DNA from: Paenibacillus pasadenensis DSM 19293
GTDB lineage: Bacteria; Bacillota; Bacilli; Paenibacillales; Paenibacillaceae
NCBI RefSeq assembly: GCF_000422485.1
Contig: NZ_KE383849.1
Span: 158,472-222,471, forward strand
Direction: 5' to 3'
Length of the DNA stretch: 64,000 bases
Part shown: piece by piece, positions 1-8,456 of the stretch
Numbering within the stretch: the stretch's first letter is position 1
Layout: each line of letters starts with the position of its first letter
Translations under genes and position numbers: made by a program
Notes under the pieces: model-generated
Seen by the model: the letters and a program-made list of their open reading frames with translations, nothing else
Database searches by the model: none
What the model was told of the DNA's origin: nothing

Positions 1-2
1 GC

Positions 3-30
3 AATCCAAGGCACATTTATGCCTTGGATT
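3..30. terminator. Hairpin at the window edge, possible terminator
   Basis: Perfect 10-bp inverted repeat (AATCCAAGGC / GCCTTGGATT) around an 8-base loop. It lies about 130 bases beyond the stop of the minus-strand bacteriophytochrome gene, so it could end that transcript. No clear U-tract is visible on the minus strand, and the sequence beyond base 1 is unseen. Confidence 0.35.
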
Positions 31-162
31 CGACGAGTCGGCCCGCCTTGGACTTCCCCGCTCGTTTCACTCTATCGCCGGCGGCGATCAGCTCCGACGC
101 CGCCACAGCCTCTGGCTGCCGCGCGCTGCGAACGCGCGCCGCTGCCGGATCGCGGCCGCGGC

Positions 163-2691
163 CTACTGCGGCGAGGCGCTCGCGCCGCGGCCCGTGCCGG
201 CGGCCTTCGCCTGCCGCAGCGCCTCCTGCGCCGCCTGCAGCAGCTGCGCGGAGGCTTGGCCGTCGGCCGGCCGCGCCGTCGCCGCGCCCGTGCCGACGGA
301 GATGAAGCCGCCGCTCGCGCCGTCGCGCGGAATCTGCAGCGACAGCACGCTGCTGCGGATCTCCTCCGCCAGACGCGCCGCGGCCTCCTCGTCTTCGCGC
401 AGCTTCAGCACGAACGTATCGCCCGTGATTCTGGCCAAATAAGCTCCATGCTGCTTGGAGATGACGCCGAGAGCGTCAGCGACCCACTGCAGGCACAAGT
501 CGCCGCCGCGGAAGCCGTGCAGCGCGTTGTACGACCGGAAATCGTCGATGTCGACGAGCAGCAGCGACAGCGGCTCGCCGGTCCGCTCCGGCTCGTCCCA
601 GTCGGCTTCCAGATCCCGCTCGAACGTAAGCCGGCTCGGCAGGTCGGTGAGCGAATCGCTCGTCACATAGCTTTCCAGCTGGCTCGCGATATGGGAGAAA
701 TTCTCCTTTTGCTCGGGCTCCGCCTTGACTTCCTTGGCGATGACCATCGCGGACGGCTCTCCGCCGTGGATGACGGAGGCCAGCGTCAGATCCAGCTCGA
801 CCGGACCGCTCCCCTTGGGCAGGAACGTCCCCCGATACGAGTCCAAAAGGGCGACGTTCTCGCCCAGGCTGTCCAGCCGCGCCCCGAGCTCGCCTCGTCC
901 CTGCTCGTCGAAGAAGTCGAGGAATCCGGCCCCTTCCAGCTCCCGGGCCGACTTGCAGCCGAGCAGCTCCGCCGCCTGGCCGTTGGCGTATACGACGCGC
1001 CCGCCCGTGACGGTCAGGAACGGAACCGGAGAGTACTCCATCAGCTGCAGATAGCGGTTCTCGTTGTCGCGAAGCACGCGGGCGTTCTGCAGCGCCTGCT
1101 CCTCGGCCTGCACGAGCTGATGCTCCGTCTCGCGCTGTACGATCGACTTCAGCTCCTGCAGCGCGCTCAGCTCCGATTCCTTCCACGGCTCCGACTTGCC
1201 CTTGATGACCTCTCGCCATTTTTCGAAGGACTTGCGCGGAGAGAGCCGCAAGCCGTCATCGGCCTGGATGACCGCCTTGGCCGGATCTCCCGCCCACTCG
1301 ACGACCTCCACCTGCTCCGGACGGAACCAGAGGATGTAATGCTGCAGGCCGGGCGACAGCGCGAGGAACACCGCTCCCGCCGCCTTGTCCGCATAAGCGG
1401 CGGCGGGAGCGTATTCCTGGCCGAGCCTGGACGTATGGTACGCGTAGTCGGCCGACTGCGCTCCCATCCATCCGGCCAGCTCGCGCACCTGCGAGGCCGT
1501 CGGCGTCCTGCCGAACAGCTGCAGCTTGTCGCGGAAGCAGACGGCGGCGCCGCTCGCTCCGAGCAGCTCGAGCAGCTGCCGCTGGCTCTGCTCCACCTTC
1601 TGCATCGTCCGCAGCGCATTGCCGCCCGCGAACAGGCCGGTGAGCCGGGACGCGGCGGAGCGGGTGCTCAGCGTCCGCTCGTACTCCTCCAGCTGCTGGC
1701 GCTGGTACAGCTCGTTCGAGAAAAACGCGCCGAGAAAGTTGCACAGGCTCCGCACCCGATGCGGAACGTACTTGGGCGAATAGTGGTGGCAGGTGATGAG
1801 GCCCCACAGCTCGCCGTCGTGGATGAGCGAGATCGTCGTCGTCGCCGCGACGCCCATGTTGCCCAAGTATTCGATATGGAGCGGAGACACGCTGCGCAGG
1901 GAGGACAGGCTGAGGTTGAGCGGCTTGCCGGTGAGCGGCTGCACCGTCGGCACGATGGCCGAGGGCTCGTACCGGACGTCGACGATCGTCCGCAGCCAGT
2001 TGCGCAAGTACAGCGCGCGCGCCTGCTTCGGAATGTCGGAGGCCGGATAGTGATGGCCGAGGAACGGCTCCAGCCCTTCTTCCTTGGCTTCGGCAATGAC
2101 CTTGCCGTTCCAGTCCGCATCGAACTCGTAGATCATGACGCGGTCGTAGCCGAGCATCTCCTTGACCTGCTCGGCTGCCGCCTGGCTCGCCTCGATCCGG
2201 CTCGACGCCTGCTTGATCCGGGAAAAGAACGTATTGATCCACTGGAAATCGTGAAGCGAAGGGCCGAGCTCCTCCTCGCACGGCTCCAGCTCCAGGATGA
2301 GCAGCCCTTCGCTCACATGGACGATGCCGGTGAACGTCATCCGGCTGCCGTCGGCGCGCGAGACCGGGACGGCGACATAATGGAGGTCCGCCGTCATCGT
2401 CGCGTCCGGATCCGTGCTTGCGATCTGCTCCGCCTTGTCCTGGCCGACGAGGCGCTCGAGAGGCTGCCCGATCAGCTCCTCCGCCGGATAGCCGAACAGC
2501 TCCAGCGTGCTGCGGCTCGCCTGCACGATGAGCGGCCGCTCGTCCCGCGTCACCGCCAGCAGCGCCCCGTGGGGCTGGATGCTGCCGGGAATATGGATCG
2601 GCTCCTTGTCGCAGTTCGTCAGGTCGATCTGCGCACCGTGCTCGTACTCTCCCTCGTCCAGAAGAGTCCGGTCCAGCGTCCCCTCCTCCAT
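163..2691 (-). CDS. bphP: Bacteriophytochrome with PAS and degenerate GGDEF output
   Basis: Red/far-red photoreceptor that would bind biliverdin covalently. The N-terminal PAS segment has the biliverdin cysteine C27 in TNCDKEPIHIPG, followed by IQPHG. The GAF domain has PASDIP at 216-221 and CHH at 301-303. The PHY domain has the tongue motif PRKSF. A PAS domain (PVPFLTVTGGRVVYANG) and a GGDEF-like domain follow. The GGDEF signature itself reads TGDTF (in ARITGDTFVL), so cyclic-di-GMP synthesis is doubtful; the domain may be a binding or dimerisation module. There is no histidine kinase domain and no EAL domain. The start is supported by AAGGAA about 10 bases upstream. Heme oxygenase, the source of biliverdin, lies 69 bases upstream on the same strand, so the two form an operon. 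Length 842 residues. Confidence 0.93.
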   Translation of the reverse strand: MEEGTLDRTLLDEGEYEHGAQIDLTNCDKEPIHIPGSIQPHGALLAVTRDERPLIVQASRSTLELFGYPAEELIGQPLERLVGQDKAEQIASTDPDATMTADLHYVAVPVSRADGSRMTFTGIVHVSEGLLILELEPCEEELGPSLHDFQWINTFFSRIKQASSRIEASQAAAEQVKEMLGYDRVMIYEFDADWNGKVIAEAKEEGLEPFLGHHYPASDIPKQARALYLRNWLRTIVDVRYEPSAIVPTVQPLTGKPLNLSLSSLRSVSPLHIEYLGNMGVAATTTISLIHDGELWGLITCHHYSPKYVPHRVRSLCNFLGAFFSNELYQRQQLEEYERTLSTRSAASRLTGLFAGGNALRTMQKVEQSQRQLLELLGASGAAVCFRDKLQLFGRTPTASQVRELAGWMGAQSADYAYHTSRLGQEYAPAAAYADKAAGAVFLALSPGLQHYILWFRPEQVEVVEWAGDPAKAVIQADDGLRLSPRKSFEKWREVIKGKSEPWKESELSALQELKSIVQRETEHQLVQAEEQALQNARVLRDNENRYLQLMEYSPVPFLTVTGGRVVYANGQAAELLGCKSARELEGAGFLDFFDEQGRGELGARLDSLGENVALLDSYRGTFLPKGSGPVELDLTLASVIHGGEPSAMVIAKEVKAEPEQKENFSHIASQLESYVTSDSLTDLPSRLTFERDLEADWDEPERTGEPLSLLLVDIDDFRSYNALHGFRGGDLCLQWVADALGVISKQHGAYLARITGDTFVLKLREDEEAAARLAEEIRSSVLSLQIPRDGASGGFISVGTGAATARPADGQASAQLLQAAQEALRQAKAAGTGRGASASPQ

Positions 2692-2760
2692 GCTTGCTCG
2701 TTCCTTCTTGATGGGAATTCTCCTCCTCGGCGGTTGGATTCGCGGAACGCGCGGCGTCCG

Positions 2761-3348
2761 TCAGGCGGAGGCGGCGACCCAGCGCTCCAGCAGGGCGAAC
2801 GTCTCCTTGGCGGCGGCGATCGTCTCTTCCTCGCGTCCCGCCGCTCCCTGCTCGATGATGCTCCTCATCTCCAGCCAGCGGCTGCGGGTATCGTCTCCGT
2901 AGGCGCGGAAATAAGCGAGTCCCCGCTCCTCGTCCAGCCCGAGGCTGGCCGCCAGCTTGCGGGAAATGATCTGTCCGCCGAGAGTGGAGCCCTCCAGGAC
3001 GTACAGATAGCCGAGCTTGCGCGCCGGATCGGACAAGTCGGGCAGCTCCGCGCAGCGCGGAATGGCGCCGAGCTCCTCCCTCGACAACCCCAGCTTCTCG
3101 AGATCGCTTTCAAGCAGCGGCGCCTTTTGCCGAACGGCCGCCTCGAGCCCCAGCGACTCCAGCTCCGCATCGGGATAGATCCGCTCCTCCGCCGGCTGGA
3201 TGAAGCCGTAGAACAGCTCCAGATAGCGGCGATATCCCGCAGGATCCAGCGTGCCTTCCATGATCGCCCGAGCATACCGGTTCTCCTCCATGCGCTCGTG
3301 CTCCTCCGCGGTCTGGCCGCGAAGCCGTTCCATGATCGATTGGCCCAT
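2761..3348 (-). CDS. bphO: Biliverdin-producing heme oxygenase (BphO type)
   Basis: Cleaves heme to biliverdin, iron and CO, supplying chromophore to the phytochrome encoded directly downstream. Family features: proximal histidine H17 in RGQTAEEHERMEEN, the distal helix motif LYVLEGSTLGGQII and the all-alpha pattern expected of about 195 residues. A longer frame opens at 3447, but the ATG at 3348 is preceded by AAGAGGTGG at good spacing and gives the usual family N-terminus, so I chose it. The ORF ends 69 bases before bphP, and a shared transcript is likely. It could in principle serve heme iron acquisition, but the gene pair argues for phytochrome assembly. Confidence 0.92.
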   Translation of the reverse strand: MGQSIMERLRGQTAEEHERMEENRYARAIMEGTLDPAGYRRYLELFYGFIQPAEERIYPDAELESLGLEAAVRQKAPLLESDLEKLGLSREELGAIPRCAELPDLSDPARKLGYLYVLEGSTLGGQIISRKLAASLGLDEERGLAYFRAYGDDTRSRWLEMRSIIEQGAAGREEETIAAAKETFALLERWVAASA

Positions 3349-3503
3349 GATCCACCTCTTCCTAACCGCCTCGGCGGAAATGTCGCTGCCGTACATCCCA
3401 GCATGGAGCGAGAAAAAACGTCCATCCACCCATCCTACCATATTCAAAGAGCGCCTTGAAATGCCGAGAAAAATAGGACTATATGTTCAACAATTCCAAT
3501 GAT

Positions 3504-3519
3504 ATAGTTAATGAACTAT
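3504..3519. promoter_or_regulatory. Palindrome between divergent genes
   Basis: ATAGTT-AATG-AACTAT, a perfect 6+4+6 inverted repeat in an AT-rich patch between bphO (minus) and the gene at 3542 (plus), 22 bases before the latter's start. It could be an operator. No matching regulator is in the window. Confidence 0.3.
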
Positions 3520-3541
3520 CTCAATCAAGTACGGAGGAACT

Positions 3542-4009
3542 ATGGCTATCAAGAATGGAAAAGGACTCCATACCTATTCTTTCCAGACCGATCTGGTCGT
3601 CGAGGCAAGCACCCGCGATGCGGCCGAGGCGCTGCTCAGGCAGCGCCTCGGCGAGGCGGGGCTCGACCGCTACCGGATCGGCAAAGGAACCCTCATCGGC
3701 TTCTCGCTCCTGCCCGACACCGACGCCCCTGCCGCATCCGGCGCCGCGACCGTCCCGGCCGCGCCCGTCCCGCCTCCGGGCCAGCCTGCCGACGGCCTGC
3801 GCGATCTCGCGCTCGATCTGATCCGGCGCTGCGTCGATGACGGACGCCTCGTCCGGCTCAGCATCAACCGCGGCAAAGGCGTGCGGCTGAGCGTGCCTTG
3901 CCGGATCTTGCGCTGGGACGAGCCGTCCTCGCTGCTGACCGTCTACCATGTCGACGAGAAGCAGGTGTACACGTTCGGCATCGGCGAGATCGACGACTTC
4001 CTGCTGTAG
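3542..4009 (+). CDS. Conserved-looking hypothetical protein, 155 aa
   Basis: Function not recognised. The N-terminal part (about residues 1-55, FQTDLVVEASTRDAAEALL) looks like a small alpha/beta domain. A Pro/Ala-rich linker follows (about 60-85). The C-terminal half (RLSINRGKGVRLSVPCRIL ... VDEKQVYTFGIGEIDDFLL) looks like a small beta-barrel. ACGGAGGAACT precedes the ATG. It is divergent from bphO and followed by a strong intrinsic terminator, so it is monocistronic. No signal peptide or membrane segment is seen; a cytoplasmic protein is likely. Confidence 0.75.
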   Translation: MAIKNGKGLHTYSFQTDLVVEASTRDAAEALLRQRLGEAGLDRYRIGKGTLIGFSLLPDTDAPAASGAATVPAAPVPPPGQPADGLRDLALDLIRRCVDDGRLVRLSINRGKGVRLSVPCRILRWDEPSSLLTVYHVDEKQVYTFGIGEIDDFLL

Positions 4010-4052
4010 CCGCCGGCTGGCGGCTGGCGGCCCGAACCTTTTCCCAACTCAA

Positions 4053-4096
4053 AAGACCTTGCCTCGATGCTTGTCCGAGGCAAGGTCTTCTTTTTT
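4053..4096 (+). terminator. Intrinsic terminator
   Basis: 14-bp perfect stem (AAGACCTTGCCTCG / CGAGGCAAGGTCTT), 9-base loop, then CTTTTTT on the plus strand. It ends the hypothetical gene at 3542-4009. Confidence 0.9.
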
Positions 4097-4122
4097 AAAG
4101 CATAAAGGGCCGATGCGGCAGA

Positions 4123-4506
4123 TCAGCCTTCTCCCCTCGCCCTCCAGGCGCTCCAGGCGGCGATCCCCCAGGCGGCGATGAAGCAGACGCCTCCGATCGG
4201 CGTAATCGCGCCGAGCCAGGTGACGCCGCTCAGGACGAGGACGTACAGGCTGCCGGAGAAGATCCAGATGCCGGCCTGCATGAGGCGGCCGGCGAGGCGA
4301 AGCGGCCTCCGGTCGCCGAGCTTGCTCGCGGCGAAGGCGAGCAGGATGAGGCCGATCGCATGGTACATCTGATAGCGCACGCCCGTTTCAAAAATCTCGA
4401 GCCGGTCCGGCTCCACATGAGCCTCCAGCCCATGGGCGCCGAAAGCGCCGAGAGCGACGCCCGCAAGAGCGTAAAGGGCGCCGAAGGCGACGTAGCGGGG
4501 AAACAT
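4123..4506 (-). CDS. DUF423 (YgdD/YwdK-like) membrane protein
   Basis: Small integral membrane protein of 127 residues with four predicted helices. The N-terminus has the family pattern [19 protein letters not shown], followed by [20 protein letters not shown] and the C-terminal [18 protein letters not shown]. Family function is unknown. AGAGGTGAG lies 9 bases upstream of the ATG. Divergent from yhbH; no partner gene is apparent. Confidence 0.88.
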   Translation of the reverse strand: MFPRYVAFGALYALAGVALGAFGAHGLEAHVEPDRLEIFETGVRYQMYHAIGLILLAFAASKLGDRRPLRLAGRLMQAGIWIFSGSLYVLVLSGVTWLGAITPIGGVCFIAAWGIAAWSAWRARGEG

Positions 4507-4607
4507 CGGTTGGACTCACCTCTTCTGTCGTCCCGGAAGGAACGGATTCTACCGTAGTATAGCACAACCCGCCGGCGCCGGTCCCGTCCGCGCCGCCCGG
4601 CGCTCCG

Positions 4608-4635
4608 TCATGATCGTCCTCCATCTGAATATACT
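4608..4635 (+). promoter_or_regulatory. Possible sigma-E promoter of yhbH
   Basis: TCATGAT, 13 bases, then AATATACT, resembling the sigma-E pattern KMATATT-N14-CATACAnT with mismatches in both boxes. It lies 53 bases before the yhbH start. Weaker than the spoVR promoter in this window. Confidence 0.3.
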
Positions 4636-4687
4636 TGGAGAACAGGTCCGGCGGACTCTGAATATCGAACGAAGCGGGGTGAGCGGC

Positions 4688-5833
4688 ATGACGGAACCGT
4701 TGTTCATCGTCTCGCGCGAGGACTGGTCCCTGCACCGCAAGGGCTATCAGGACCAGACCCGGCATCAGCAGAAGGTCCGCGAGGCCATCAAGAAGAACCT
4801 CAAGGACATCGTCAGCGACGAGAGCATCATCCTGTCGAACGGCAGGGAGACGGTCAAGGTGCCGGTGAAGAGCATCGACGAGTACCGGTTCGTGTACAAC
4901 TACAACAAGAAGCAGCATGTCGGACAAGGCGACGGCGACTCGCAGGTCGGCGACGTGCTCGGCGTCGATCCGAGCTCGGCCAAGGGCTCCGGCAAGGGCC
5001 AGGGCGCGGGCGACCAGGCGGGCGAGGATTATTTCGAGACCGAGGTCACGATGGATGAACTGGAGGATCTGCTGTTCGAGGAGCTGGAGCTCCCCCGGCT
5101 GGAGCAAAAGCAGAAGGAGAACGTGCAGGCGGCCGACGTCGTCTTTCAGGATATCCGCAAGAAGGGCATCATGAGCAACATCGACAAGAAGCGGACGCTG
5201 CTCGAGAACCTGCGCCGCAACGCGGGCAGCGGACGCAAGGGCATCGGCGGCATCACGCCCGAGGACCTTCGCTACAAGACGTGGCAGGAGGTCATGAAGC
5301 CCCACTCCAACGCGGTCGTGCTGGCGCTCATGGACACGAGCGGATCGATGGGCTCGTTCGAGAAATATTGCGCGCGCAGCTTCTTCTTCTGGATGACGAA
5401 GTTCCTGCGGCGCAAGTACGAGCATGTGGAGATCGTCTTCGTCGCCCACCATACCGAGGCGAAGGAGGTGACCGAGGACGAGTTCTTCACGCGCGGCGAG
5501 AGCGGCGGCACGATCTGCTCGTCCGCCTATCAGAAGGCGCTCGACATCATCGACAGCCGCTATCCGACCGCGAACTGGAACATCTACCCGTTCCACTTTT
5601 CCGACGGCGACAACCTGACCTCCGACAACGAGAAATGCGTCAAGCTGATCGACGAGCTGATGAAGCGCTCGAACCTGTTCGGCTACGGCGAGGTGAACCA
5701 GTACAACCGCAGCAGCACGCTCATGTCCGCCTACAAGCATATCCAGGACAAAAAATTCCTGTTCTCCGTCATCCGCGACAAGAGCGAGGTGTACGACGCG
5801 CTCAAGAAGTTTTTCGCCAAGCCCGCCGGCTGA
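4688..5833 (+). CDS. yhbH: YhbH/YeaH family sporulation protein (DUF444)
   Basis: DUF444 protein of 381 residues with a charged N-terminus ([19 protein letters not shown]), a Gly-rich segment near 95-115, and a C-terminal von Willebrand A-like domain with a MIDAS-type [11 protein letters not shown] motif. In Bacillus it is a sporulation gene; in enterobacteria the homologue is encoded with a PrkA kinase and a SpoVR homologue. An in-frame ATG occurs at 4610, but ATG 4688 has GGGGTGAG at proper spacing and gives the conserved N-terminus. spoVR is in the same window but 30 kb away, and prkA is not seen. Confidence 0.92.
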   Translation: MTEPLFIVSREDWSLHRKGYQDQTRHQQKVREAIKKNLKDIVSDESIILSNGRETVKVPVKSIDEYRFVYNYNKKQHVGQGDGDSQVGDVLGVDPSSAKGSGKGQGAGDQAGEDYFETEVTMDELEDLLFEELELPRLEQKQKENVQAADVVFQDIRKKGIMSNIDKKRTLLENLRRNAGSGRKGIGGITPEDLRYKTWQEVMKPHSNAVVLALMDTSGSMGSFEKYCARSFFFWMTKFLRRKYEHVEIVFVAHHTEAKEVTEDEFFTRGESGGTICSSAYQKALDIIDSRYPTANWNIYPFHFSDGDNLTSDNEKCVKLIDELMKRSNLFGYGEVNQYNRSSTLMSAYKHIQDKKFLFSVIRDKSEVYDALKKFFAKPAG

Positions 5834-5872
5834 GCCCGGCGCCCCTCCTGTCCGCCGATGGCGTCCGGCATG

Positions 5873-5931
5873 AAAAAGGGCTGCGCCCTTCCGCGACCTG
5901 CATGCAGGTCGCGGAAGATGCGCAGCCCTTT
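5873..5931 (-). terminator. Long hairpin terminator
   Basis: Nested inverted repeat: AAAGGGCTGCGC pairs with GCGCAGCCCTTT, enclosing a 14-bp perfect palindrome (TTCCGCGACCTGCA / TGCAGGTCGCGGAA). Read on the minus strand it ends in CCCTTTTTCA, so it fits as terminator of the YjcZ gene. It may also stop yhbH readthrough. Confidence 0.75.
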
Positions 5932-5972
5932 GGCTGGCGGGATGCGGCGCGCCGGGCTTCAGCCCCGAGGCG

Positions 5973-6074
5973 CTACACCAGGAAGATGCGGCTGATGATG
6001 ACGAGAAGAATGAAAAGGACGAGGATGACGCTCGTGCTGGTCCAGCCTGCCCCGGCTCCTGCAGCATATGACAT
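5973..6074 (-). CDS. YjcZ family small sporulation peptide, 33 aa
   Basis: Short gene starting MSYAAGAGAGWTSTSV and ending in a single hydrophobic helix (ILVLFILLVIISRIFLV). This is the layout of YjcZ/sporulation-associated miniproteins: Gly/Tyr-rich head and one membrane anchor. AAGGAGTG lies 8-10 bases upstream of the ATG. A strong terminator lies downstream on the same strand. Expected to be spore- or forespore-membrane associated; molecular role unknown. Confidence 0.85.
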   Translation of the reverse strand: MSYAAGAGAGWTSTSVILVLFILLVIISRIFLV

Positions 6075-6196
6075 GGATGCTTCACTCCTTTTGCCTTGAA
6101 TAGTCCAGCATATGCCCGGTTCGGGCGTTTGCTCTGGACGCATGCCCATGCCCTTGCAGCCGGAACGATCCGATCTTGAAAGGAGGCCTGAACGCC

Positions 6197-8257
6197 ATGT
6201 CCGACCCGGCCCGCCTCGCCTCGGCCGCCATCTCGAGGCTGCAGCAGGAGCTGCTCCGCAGCCAGAGCGGCGACGGCGCCTGGAGAATGATATGCGAAAG
6301 CGGCGTCATGAGCGACGCCTACCTGCTCATCCTGCTGCAGGCGCTCGGACGCCCGCCGCAGGACGAGGAGCTGATCCGCCGCATCGCCGCGCGCATCGCC
6401 TCGCTGCAGCACGAGGACGGCGGCTGGCGGCTGCATGCCGATCAGCGCGAAGGCCATCTGGAGTCGAGCGTGGAGGCGTATTACGCGCTGCTCGCGAGCG
6501 GCGCGCTGGAATACGGCGATCCCGCGCTCGTCCACGCCCGCCGCTTCATTCTCGAGCGGGGCGGCCTGACCCGCGTGCGGGCGATGATGACGCAGGTGCT
6601 GCTGGCGATGACGGGCCAGCTGCCGTGGCCCAAGGAGCTGCGGCTGCCGGTCGAGGCGCTGCTCGCCCCCTCCTGGCTGCCGCTGTCGCTGTTCGACCTG
6701 TCCGGCCACGCGCGCGCCCATCTCGTGCCGGTGCTCATGCTCAGCTCCGGCTCGTTCCGCCTCGGCGAGGGCCGGCTGCCGCATCTGACGGAGCTGATCG
6801 CCGGCGAGGACCGCGGCTTTTCGCTGCCGACGCTGCTGCCCGAGCCGCTCGCCGGCATGCTGCAGGCGATGGCGGACGGCCATTCGCCGCTCTACCCGGC
6901 CTCGCTGGAGCGCGCCGAGCGCTACCTGCTGGAGCGGATCGAGCCGAACGGCACGCTGCTCACGTACTCGACCGCCACGATGCTCATGGTCGCGGCGCTG
7001 CTGTCGATCGGCTACGATCCCGGCGACGAGACGATCCGGCGCGCGCTGGACGGCGTCCGCTCGCTCGTCTGGCAGGAGCCGGAAGAGGCCGAGGCTGTGG
7101 AAATCGCGGCGGCGGCGGCCACGGGAACGGCATCGGCACCGCCGGAGCATGCCGCGGCCGGCCCGGCGCCGCAGCCGGAGCGAGCGCATCTGCAGATCGC
7201 CGACTCCGCGCTGTGGGATACGGCCATGATCGCCAATGCCCTCCTGGAAAGCGGCATGCCCCCCGAAGCGAACGCGATCCAGCGGGCCGCCCGCTGGGTC
7301 GCCGCCCGGCAGCAGAGCGAGGCCGGCGACTGGCGGCGCCGCGTTCCCGGCGTCAAGCCGGGCGGCTGGGGCTTCAGCGCCGTCAATACGCGCTATCCCG
7401 ATGTCGACGATACGACGGCGGCGCTGCTGCTGCTGCAGCGGGCGGCAGGCAAGAGCGGCGGCGCTCCGTACTGGAGCGAGGCCGCGCAGGAGCGCGGCAG
7501 CCGCTGGGCCTGGGCGCTGCAAAACCGCAGCGGCGGCTGGCCGGCGTTCGAGCGCGAGTCGGGCAGCCCGCTCATCGGGCTGATCCAGTTCGAGCAAAGC
7601 GCGCAGATCGTAACCGATCCGCCGACCGTCGACCTGACCGCGCGCACGCTCCAGTGGGCGGCGCTGGCCTCCGCCCCGCTGCCGGGCTGGCTCGCCGCCG
7701 CGCTGCAGGCGGAGGACGACGATGCGGAAACGGCCGCCGCCACGGACGCCGTGCGCCGGGCCTGCGCATGGATCGTCTCGCAGCAGGACCACGACGGCAG
7801 CTGGGCCGGACGCTGGGGCATCTGCCGCGTGCACGGCACCGGCGCGGCGCTGGCCGGCCTGCTCGCCGTCAAGGCGCCGAGCTCGGCATCCGCCCTGTAC
7901 CGCGGCATGCAATGGCTGCTCTCCGTGCAGAACGGCGACGGCGGCTGGGGCGAGTCCTGCGCCAGCGACGTCGAGGGCAAGTACGTGCCGCTCGGCGCCA
8001 GCACGCCTTGCCAAACCGCCTGGGCGCTGGAGGGGCTGCTCGCCCATCCGCATGCGCCGCGGGAGGCGGTCGAGCGCGGCATCGCCTGCCTGTGCTCTCT
8101 GCTCGAGGCGGACGACTGGCGCGGACGCTATCCCGCCGGCGGCGGCTTGCCGGGGCATGTCTACCTGCACTACGGCAGCAGCCGCTACATCTGGCCGCTG
8201 CGCGTGCTGGCGCAGTATGTCCGGCGCTACGGCGGCGGCATGCCGGCGGAGGGCTGA
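6197..8257 (+). CDS. Class II terpene cyclase (squalene-hopene / sporulenol synthase family)
   Basis: Protonates and cyclises a linear isoprenoid. The catalytic DxDD motif is DVDDT with the central acid at D404. QW repeats are visible (for example QNRSGGWPAF and QNGDGGWGES). With 686 residues it is longer than Bacillus SqhC (about 630); part of the excess is an Ala/Glu/Pro-rich insertion at about 298-330 (EAVEIAAAAATGTASAPP). Start ATG 6197 follows AAAGGAGG. Sporulenol synthase (tetraprenyl-beta-curcumene) and hopene synthase cannot be told apart here; no squalene or tetraprenyl synthase gene is nearby. Likely membrane-associated. Confidence 0.85.
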   Translation: MSDPARLASAAISRLQQELLRSQSGDGAWRMICESGVMSDAYLLILLQALGRPPQDEELIRRIAARIASLQHEDGGWRLHADQREGHLESSVEAYYALLASGALEYGDPALVHARRFILERGGLTRVRAMMTQVLLAMTGQLPWPKELRLPVEALLAPSWLPLSLFDLSGHARAHLVPVLMLSSGSFRLGEGRLPHLTELIAGEDRGFSLPTLLPEPLAGMLQAMADGHSPLYPASLERAERYLLERIEPNGTLLTYSTATMLMVAALLSIGYDPGDETIRRALDGVRSLVWQEPEEAEAVEIAAAAATGTASAPPEHAAAGPAPQPERAHLQIADSALWDTAMIANALLESGMPPEANAIQRAARWVAARQQSEAGDWRRRVPGVKPGGWGFSAVNTRYPDVDDTTAALLLLQRAAGKSGGAPYWSEAAQERGSRWAWALQNRSGGWPAFERESGSPLIGLIQFEQSAQIVTDPPTVDLTARTLQWAALASAPLPGWLAAALQAEDDDAETAAATDAVRRACAWIVSQQDHDGSWAGRWGICRVHGTGAALAGLLAVKAPSSASALYRGMQWLLSVQNGDGGWGESCASDVEGKYVPLGASTPCQTAWALEGLLAHPHAPREAVERGIACLCSLLEADDWRGRYPAGGGLPGHVYLHYGSSRYIWPLRVLAQYVRRYGGGMPAEG

Positions 8258-8266
8258 CACCGGGAT

Positions 8267-8311
8267 CTCGCCCCGGCGGAGGACCGGCTCGAGCCCCCGC
8301 CTCGGGGCGAG
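8267..8311 (+). terminator. GC-rich hairpin after the terpene cyclase
   Basis: Imperfect stem CTCGCCCC...GGGGCGAG with an extended inner part, starting 9 bases after the cyclase stop. No U-tract, so a terminator call is tentative; it could stabilise the transcript end. Confidence 0.35.
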
Positions 8312-8456
8312 GACTGCTTCGGACCTGTACTAGCCGGCAGGTCCTAGAAGAAGCCTTGAGGCTGCGACCAAACTCCTTTTTATCGCCGATCTTGAACTTT
8401 GCCGGCGCTTCAGGCGTACGAAAGATGGATCGCCTTACAAAAGGAGGGAATTTTCA

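Noticed and set aside
19-3459. 1146-codon open frame on the plus strand
   Set aside because: Antisense shadow of bphP and bphO; Arg/Leu/Pro-rich with no family pattern. High GC keeps this frame open.
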